A stretch of 64,000 nt of DNA from Mucilaginibacter straminoryzae (GTDB lineage Bacteria; Bacteroidota; Bacteroidia; Sphingobacteriales; Sphingobacteriaceae). Where the stretch lies: positions 62,001 through 126,000 of the forward strand of contig NZ_JALJEJ010000001.1 in the NCBI RefSeq assembly GCF_022953055.1, given 5' to 3'. The notes below the pieces were generated by a model, which saw only the letters and a program-made list of their open reading frames with translations, made no database searches and had not been told where the DNA came from. Position numbers and translations under genes: made by a program. The number at the start of each line of letters is the position of its first letter. The stretch's first letter is position 1. This document shows, in pieces, positions 60,101 through 64,000 of the stretch.

Positions 60101-60182
60101 ATTTAGACTAATTTTAAATAATGACGCAAAACTATATTTACAATGTCAATTTTGCAAGTAATTTAGACTAATTTTAAATAAT
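60101..60182 (-). promoter_or_regulatory. Receptor promoter bracketed by two 22-base repeats
   Basis: Identical 22-base sequences at 60101-60122 and 60161-60182 begin ATTTAGACTAATTTTAAAT on the plus strand and include the near-palindrome TTAGACTAA. Between them the minus strand has TTG (60157-60155), 20 bases, then TAGTTTTG (60134-60127): a perfect Bacteroidota promoter. The predicted transcription start is near 60122, so one repeat covers the start site and the other lies upstream of -33, an arrangement typical of a repressor, plausibly a Fur- or DtxR-type iron regulator. Confidence 0.75.
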
Positions 60183-61120
60183 TATACCGCTTCGAGCAGT
60201 TCTTTTTTCTTTTTACTACGCATTCTTTTGGGTATGAATTCAAGAACTTCGTTCTTCAGGGCCTCTATTAAACGGCGTTTAAGATACGTTTTAGGGGTAA
60301 CCAGGCTAATTTCGCGGGCGGGCTCCGGCGATTTAAAATAGCGCACTTTATCCAGTTGTTTTTCTGTCAGGTCGTTCAGGGCAAGTTCCGGTAGAATGGT
60401 TGCGCCGTTATTCAGGTCTACCATTCGTTTTAAGGTTTCTATGCTGCCTGTATTGTATTCGAAATGATGAAAACCTTTGGTTTGTTTCCGCCGCTGGCAA
60501 AGGTTCAGCACCTGTTCGCGCATACAATGGCCTTCGTTCAGCACCCAAAGTTCTTCCAGGTCTATTTCGTCAGAGGTGATGTTTTTCCTTTTATAAAGCT
60601 GGCTGCTTTTAGACACATAAGCCACAAAGTTTTCATAGAACAGTGGTGTTTCTGTAAGCAACGGTTCCATTAACGGCGTTGAGAGGATGCCGCAATCCAG
60701 CATGCCCGATTTTAGTTGCTGGACAATCTGGGCAGTAGTTTGTTCCCACACCACCAGTTTTACCTGCGGATACTTATTAATAAAATATGTGATGATCTTC
60801 GGCAGCAGGTATGGCGCAACCGTGGGGATGATTCCAACTTTCAATTCGCCGGAAAGTTCTTTCTGGCGGTCGGTAATAATTTCTTTGATCTTCTGATGCT
60901 CGGCCAGCAGCACACGGGCCTGGGAAATGATCTCGGCGCCAAGTTCTGTGGGGATGACCGGTTGTTTGGTACGATCGAAGATTTTGATACCCAGGGTATC
61001 TTCCAGCTTTTGTATCTGCATACTCAACGTCGGTTGGGTAACAAAACACTTTTCTGCGGCAGCTACAAAGCTTCGATAGGTGTCTACGGCAACAATATAT
61101 TCAAGTTGGACGATAGTCAT
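60182..61120 (-). CDS. oxyR: OxyR hydrogen-peroxide regulator (LysR family)
   Basis: The 312-residue LysR protein has an N-terminal helix-turn-helix (SFVAAAEKCFVTQPTLSMQI) and a sensor domain with Cys199 and Cys208 in EGHCMREQVLNLC, the same positions as the redox pair of E. coli OxyR. Oxidation to a disulfide activates peroxide-defence genes. Divergent layout is absent; the gene follows glmS on the same strand and precedes the receptor. The start codon lies in a 35-base palindrome, suggesting autoregulation. Its stop codon touches the second 22-base repeat. Confidence 0.95.
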   Translation of the reverse strand: MTIVQLEYIVAVDTYRSFVAAAEKCFVTQPTLSMQIQKLEDTLGIKIFDRTKQPVIPTELGAEIISQARVLLAEHQKIKEIITDRQKELSGELKVGIIPTVAPYLLPKIITYFINKYPQVKLVVWEQTTAQIVQQLKSGMLDCGILSTPLMEPLLTETPLFYENFVAYVSKSSQLYKRKNITSDEIDLEELWVLNEGHCMREQVLNLCQRRKQTKGFHHFEYNTGSIETLKRMVDLNNGATILPELALNDLTEKQLDKVRYFKSPEPAREISLVTPKTYLKRRLIEALKNEVLEFIPKRMRSKKKKELLEAV

Positions 61121-61153
61121 AGTATGTATCTTTATAACAAAGATACATACTAT
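61119..61153 (-). promoter_or_regulatory. 35-base palindrome over the oxyR start
   Basis: ATAGTATGTATCTTT (61119-61133) and AAAGATACATACTAT (61139-61153) are perfect 15-base inverted arms around ATAAC. On the minus strand the first arm contains TATCTTTG (61145-61138), a -7 box, and the second arm runs into the ATG. No TTG is found at -33. It is most simply an OxyR autoregulatory operator. Confidence 0.7.
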
Positions 61154-61169
61154 AAATAATATCTATACC

Positions 61170-63005
61170 CTATTCTACCGTCACGGATTTAGCCAGGTTG
61201 CGGGGCTGATCCACGTTACAACCACGCATTACAGCAATGTGGTAAGACAGCAATTGCAGAGGGATAGTGGCAATCAGTGGTACAAAAGCCTCATTCGTTT
61301 GCGGGATCTCGATCACGTAATCAGCCATGGAGCGCACTGCTGTATCGCCTTCGGTCACGATAGCGATCACCTGCCCTTTACGCGCCTTAACTTCCTGGAT
61401 ATTACTGATCACTTTTTCGTAAGACGAATGCTTTGTAGCGATGAATACTACCGGCATTTCTTCGTCGATCAGTGCAATAGGGCCGTGCTTCATTTCTGCA
61501 GCAGGATACCCTTCTGCATGGATGTAGGAAATCTCTTTCAGCTTCAACGCTCCTTCTAAAGCTACAGGGAAAGAACTTCCGCGGCCAAGGAACAAGCAGT
61601 TGCGCGAGTCTTTTATTTTCTCTGAAATTGCTTTTACGGATTCGTTAGTCTTTAACGTTTGTTCGATCAGGTCCGGAATTTCGTTTAGCTCGGTCAGATA
61701 TTCGATCAGCTTATTGCGGGTAATGGCACCGCGCTGCTGCGCAATGTAAAAGGCAATAAGGGTAAGTACGGTTACCTGGGCGGTAAACGCTTTGGTAGAA
61801 GCCACGCCAATTTCCGGGCCGGCGTGTGTATAAACACCCGCATGGGTGATTCTCGGGATGGAAGCGCCAACTACGTTACAAACGCCAAAAATAGTGGCAC
61901 CTTTTTCTTTGGCCAGTTCTATAGCTGCCATGGTATCGGCTGTTTCGCCAGACTGCGAGATGGCAATAACCAGGTCTTTTTCGGTAATGATTGGGTTACG
62001 GTACCTAAATTCTGAAGCGTACTCCACCTCTACCGGTACGCGTGCATACTCTTCTATCAGGTATTCGCCTACCAGGCCTGCATGCCATGAAGTGCCGCAG
62101 GCAACGATAATGATCCGGTCGACATTCTTCAGCTTATCGCTGTACTCTTTAATACCGCCCAGCTGTACTTTGCCCTGTTGGGGATAAACCCGGCCGCGAA
62201 GACAATCACGTACAGAGCGGGGCTGTTCGTAGATCTCTTTCAGCATGAAATGATCATATCCGCCTTTCTCCAGCATCTCCAGCTGTAATTCCAGCTTTTG
62301 GATGTACGGAGTTTGTACGGTATTGTCGATCGTCTTTACCAGCAGGTCGTCCCGACGGATGTAAGCAATCTCATTATCATTAAGGTAGATCACGTTCTTG
62401 GTGTATTCTACAATCGGGGTAGCATCCGAAGCGATGAAGTATTCGCCCTTACCTACGCCAATTACCATGGGGCTGCCCTTACGTGCAGCGATCACCATAT
62501 CCGGGTCATCAGCACTCATGATCACGATTGCATAAGCACCGATCACACGGTTCAGCGCCACACGGACAGCTTCCTGAAGATCAAGCCCGGTTTCATTCTG
62601 GATGTCCTCTACCAGATGGATCAGCACCTCAGTGTCGGTATCGCTTTTAAAAATGTGCCCTTTGCCTAATAATGCTTCTTTAATTACATTATAGTTTTCA
62701 ATGATACCGTTGTGGATGATCGTCAGCTTACGGTCGCCGGATGAGTGGGGGTGCGAGTTACGGTCGCTCGGCGCCCCGTGGGTAGCCCAGCGGGTATGCC
62801 CCATTCCAATGGTACCTGATGTGTCTATCCCTTTTACAAAATCTTCCAGGTCGCTAACTTTACCTGCTTTTTTGTAAACGCGCATTTCTTTATCCAGCAG
62901 CGCTACGCCTGCGCTGTCATACCCCCGATATTCTAATCGGTGCAAACCCTTAATAATAATAGGATAAGCGTCTCTGTAGCCGATATAGCCAACAATTCCA
63001 CACAT
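61170..63005 (-). CDS. glmS: Glutamine-fructose-6-phosphate aminotransferase
   Basis: The 611-residue enzyme is complete: Cys2 nucleophile in MCGIVGYIGYRDAYP, glutaminase motifs GMGHTRWATHG and NSHPHSSGD, then two SIS domains with ACGTSWHAG, ISQSGETADT, GRGSSFPVALEGALKLKEI and the C-terminal RNLAKSVTVE. It makes glucosamine-6-phosphate for peptidoglycan and lipid A. The leader shows a -7 box but no sign of the glmS ribozyme found in Firmicutes. Confidence 0.98.
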   Translation of the reverse strand: MCGIVGYIGYRDAYPIIIKGLHRLEYRGYDSAGVALLDKEMRVYKKAGKVSDLEDFVKGIDTSGTIGMGHTRWATHGAPSDRNSHPHSSGDRKLTIIHNGIIENYNVIKEALLGKGHIFKSDTDTEVLIHLVEDIQNETGLDLQEAVRVALNRVIGAYAIVIMSADDPDMVIAARKGSPMVIGVGKGEYFIASDATPIVEYTKNVIYLNDNEIAYIRRDDLLVKTIDNTVQTPYIQKLELQLEMLEKGGYDHFMLKEIYEQPRSVRDCLRGRVYPQQGKVQLGGIKEYSDKLKNVDRIIIVACGTSWHAGLVGEYLIEEYARVPVEVEYASEFRYRNPIITEKDLVIAISQSGETADTMAAIELAKEKGATIFGVCNVVGASIPRITHAGVYTHAGPEIGVASTKAFTAQVTVLTLIAFYIAQQRGAITRNKLIEYLTELNEIPDLIEQTLKTNESVKAISEKIKDSRNCLFLGRGSSFPVALEGALKLKEISYIHAEGYPAAEMKHGPIALIDEEMPVVFIATKHSSYEKVISNIQEVKARKGQVIAIVTEGDTAVRSMADYVIEIPQTNEAFVPLIATIPLQLLSYHIAVMRGCNVDQPRNLAKSVTVE

Positions 63006-63039
63006 AAAAAACTCTGTTTAATTTGATGATTGATTCCTG

Positions 63040-63047
63040 CAAAAATA
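63040..63047 (-). promoter_or_regulatory. -7 box for glmS
   Basis: The minus strand reads TATTTTTG, fitting TAnnTTTG, 34 bases before the glmS ATG. Confidence 0.5.
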
Positions 63048-63097
63048 ATCAGGCAGGTTAGAAAAAAAACTGCAGCAACATTTTTATGGATATGGCA

Positions 63098-63125
63098 AAA
63101 AAAATCCCCCTTGGTTTAAGGAGGA
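63098..63125 (-). terminator. Terminator of DUF4270 gene
   Basis: TCCTCCTT (63125-63118, minus) pairs with AAGGGGGA (63112-63105) with one mismatch, then TTTTTTTT follows. It lies 11 bases after the DUF4270 stop. Confidence 0.8.
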
Positions 63126-63136
63126 CTTTCTTTGGA

Positions 63137-64000
63137 TTATTTCGTTTTGGTGTAAAGAATATTTAGCCGCATCCGGTACTGGTAATTTGCGGAAGCCTTA
63201 TTGGATATACCTCCGACAGCGATTACCCTGCCTATCGCATCAGGGCTGGCATCAATACTGACAACTGTTGAAGTGGCAAACGGTGTTGGCGCAATGTAGG
63301 TGCCGTAGTCGATCAGCTTACCACGCATCAGATCAGAGATATAGCCGGTGATCACAAAGTGGTATTCTTTTTTAACAGAATTATAATACCCGCCAAAAAC
63401 ATCAGCACTGATAAACCGTGGGTCAGTAGCGATGCCATTAGCCGTCAGGTTACCCTGCGCATCGGGTATATACGTACGTCTTTTAGAAATATCCAGGCGA
63501 TACATTGTTAGTTTACCCTGTGGCGTATAAGGAATATCAGACCCGGGCAGTACGCTTACAATCAGCTCGGCGCGATTGATGGCAATATTGCCGCCTGCGT
63601 TGTTCATAAAGTTCTTCAGGTAAGGGAAAGAAATTTTAGCCCTTGTACCAACAAGCCCGTCAAGATAAACTACTTCCTGAGAAGTGGTAGTTGCCAGCGC
63701 GTTTTTAACAGCCGTAGTGTAATTATTATGCTTTATCTCGGTCGCGAAATTATTGGCCGGTAAAGAAACCACAGCAGTATCTATACTGGTACCGGTATTG
63801 TTGCGGTAATAAATATCAACGGTTGTAGAGTCCATATTAAAGAACATCCGGCCGCCGGTCCCTACCTGGTTTTTATCTAAGGTAAGGTATAAGCCTTTTA
63901 CCTGGTTCTGAAACAGACTGTTTGAAGCCAAAGCGTTAGCAGATGCACCGAATAGGTTAGTCTTGAAGAAATCGGTATTCAATTTTACGCGGATCTGCGG
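63137..64000 (-). CDS. DUF4270 protein, N-terminus outside window
   Basis: The frame is open to the right edge (PQIRVK precedes the TTG at 63982), so the N-terminal part is missing. The 287 visible residues match the C-terminal region of DUF4270 lipoproteins: YLDGLVGTRAKISFPYLKNF, NIAINRAELIVSVLPGSD, LTMYRLDISKRRTYIPDAQG and a final YRMRLNILYTK. The family is beta-rich, surface- or periplasm-located, and of unknown function, and is common in Bacteroidota. In relatives the gene often lies near glgA-like or panC genes; here glmS follows. It has its own terminator. Confidence 0.85.
   Translation of the reverse strand, partial: PQIRVKLNTDFFKTNLFGASANALASNSLFQNQVKGLYLTLDKNQVGTGGRMFFNMDSTTVDIYYRNNTGTSIDTAVVSLPANNFATEIKHNNYTTAVKNALATTTSQEVVYLDGLVGTRAKISFPYLKNFMNNAGGNIAINRAELIVSVLPGSDIPYTPQGKLTMYRLDISKRRTYIPDAQGNLTANGIATDPRFISADVFGGYYNSVKKEYHFVITGYISDLMRGKLIDYGTYIAPTPFATSTVVSIDASPDAIGRVIAVGGISNKASANYQYRMRLNILYTKTK

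Noticed and set aside
63006..63136. glmS ribozyme in the glmS leader
   Set aside because: The leader is only about 30 bases from the predicted start and has no ribozyme-like core; such ribozymes are known mainly from Firmicutes.
1..64000. CRISPR arrays or rRNA genes
   Set aside because: No regularly spaced repeats with unique spacers and no rRNA-like sequence were seen.

Overview
The window is chromosomal DNA of a Bacteroidota bacterium, most likely of the Sphingobacteriaceae (Mucilaginibacter/Pedobacter-like; the genus is inferred). Evidence: start regions repeatedly carry the Bacteroidota -7 box TAnnTTTG and lack clear Shine-Dalgarno sequences; families typical of the phylum are present (DUF4270, DUF4397, DUF5009, DUF932, a dialkylresorcinol/flexirubin-type cluster, a fused E1 alpha/beta 2-oxoacid dehydrogenase); and the housekeeping order DUF177-rpmF-plsX-fabH-accB-accC is intact.

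Region 1 (1 to about 10,790) is an accessory region ending at a tRNA-Asp gene. From the left it holds a trypsin-like protease cut by the window edge, a DUF1905 gene, a 740-base non-coding leader, a co-oriented block (DUF932, three small unknowns, a ParB-family protein, a coiled-coil protein, a small membrane protein) separated by hairpins, an IS110-family insertion, and a tyrosine recombinase next to the tRNA. An 18-base imperfect duplication of the tRNA 3' end looks like an attachment-site scar. No relaxase or transfer genes are visible, so this is either one end or a remnant of an integrative element.

Region 2 (10,795-21,789) is core genome (tRNA-Asp, prfA, lpxH, a secreted esterase, acpS with a PaaK-like ligase, a CAT-like acyltransferase, a diheme cytochrome c, rarA) interrupted at 16,471-17,982 by a small insertion. 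It carries a frameshifted 3' fragment of dinB and an AT-rich HEPN-type gene, and is bracketed by imperfect copies of the 3' end of the CAT-like gene.

Region 3 (21,790-28,048, minus strand) is a tightly coupled eight-gene operon: secreted protein, DarA-like enzyme, DarB-like ketosynthase, unknown 135-residue protein, BtrH_N-type acyltransferase, ABC ATPase, ABC permease, acyl carrier protein. It matches the core and export/tailoring part of dialkylresorcinol/flexirubin clusters. AcpS encoded at 14.7 kb could activate its carrier protein.

Region 4 (28.4-53.6 kb) is mostly housekeeping: an ECF sigma/anti-sigma pair, gcvT, HIT, greA, a 2-hydroxyacid dehydrogenase, rsmA, pdxA, the fatty-acid initiation operon, tatC, rpiB, an M28 peptidase, lutB, the fused E1 enzyme, dinB, csaA-tadA. 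A toxin-antitoxin remnant at 32,905-33,421 is the main accessory feature. Its ParE/RelE-like toxin has a TGA at codon 7, and the module lies between 35-base direct repeats made from the start of the dehydrogenase gene.

Region 5 (53.6-64 kb) concerns oxidative stress and iron: superoxide dismutase, quinone-reductase-like and ferredoxin-reductase-like enzymes, a PepSY reductase, a TonB-dependent siderophore receptor, OxyR, then glmS and a DUF4270 protein cut by the right edge. The receptor promoter is bracketed by two identical 22-base repeats, and the oxyR start sits in a 35-base palindrome.
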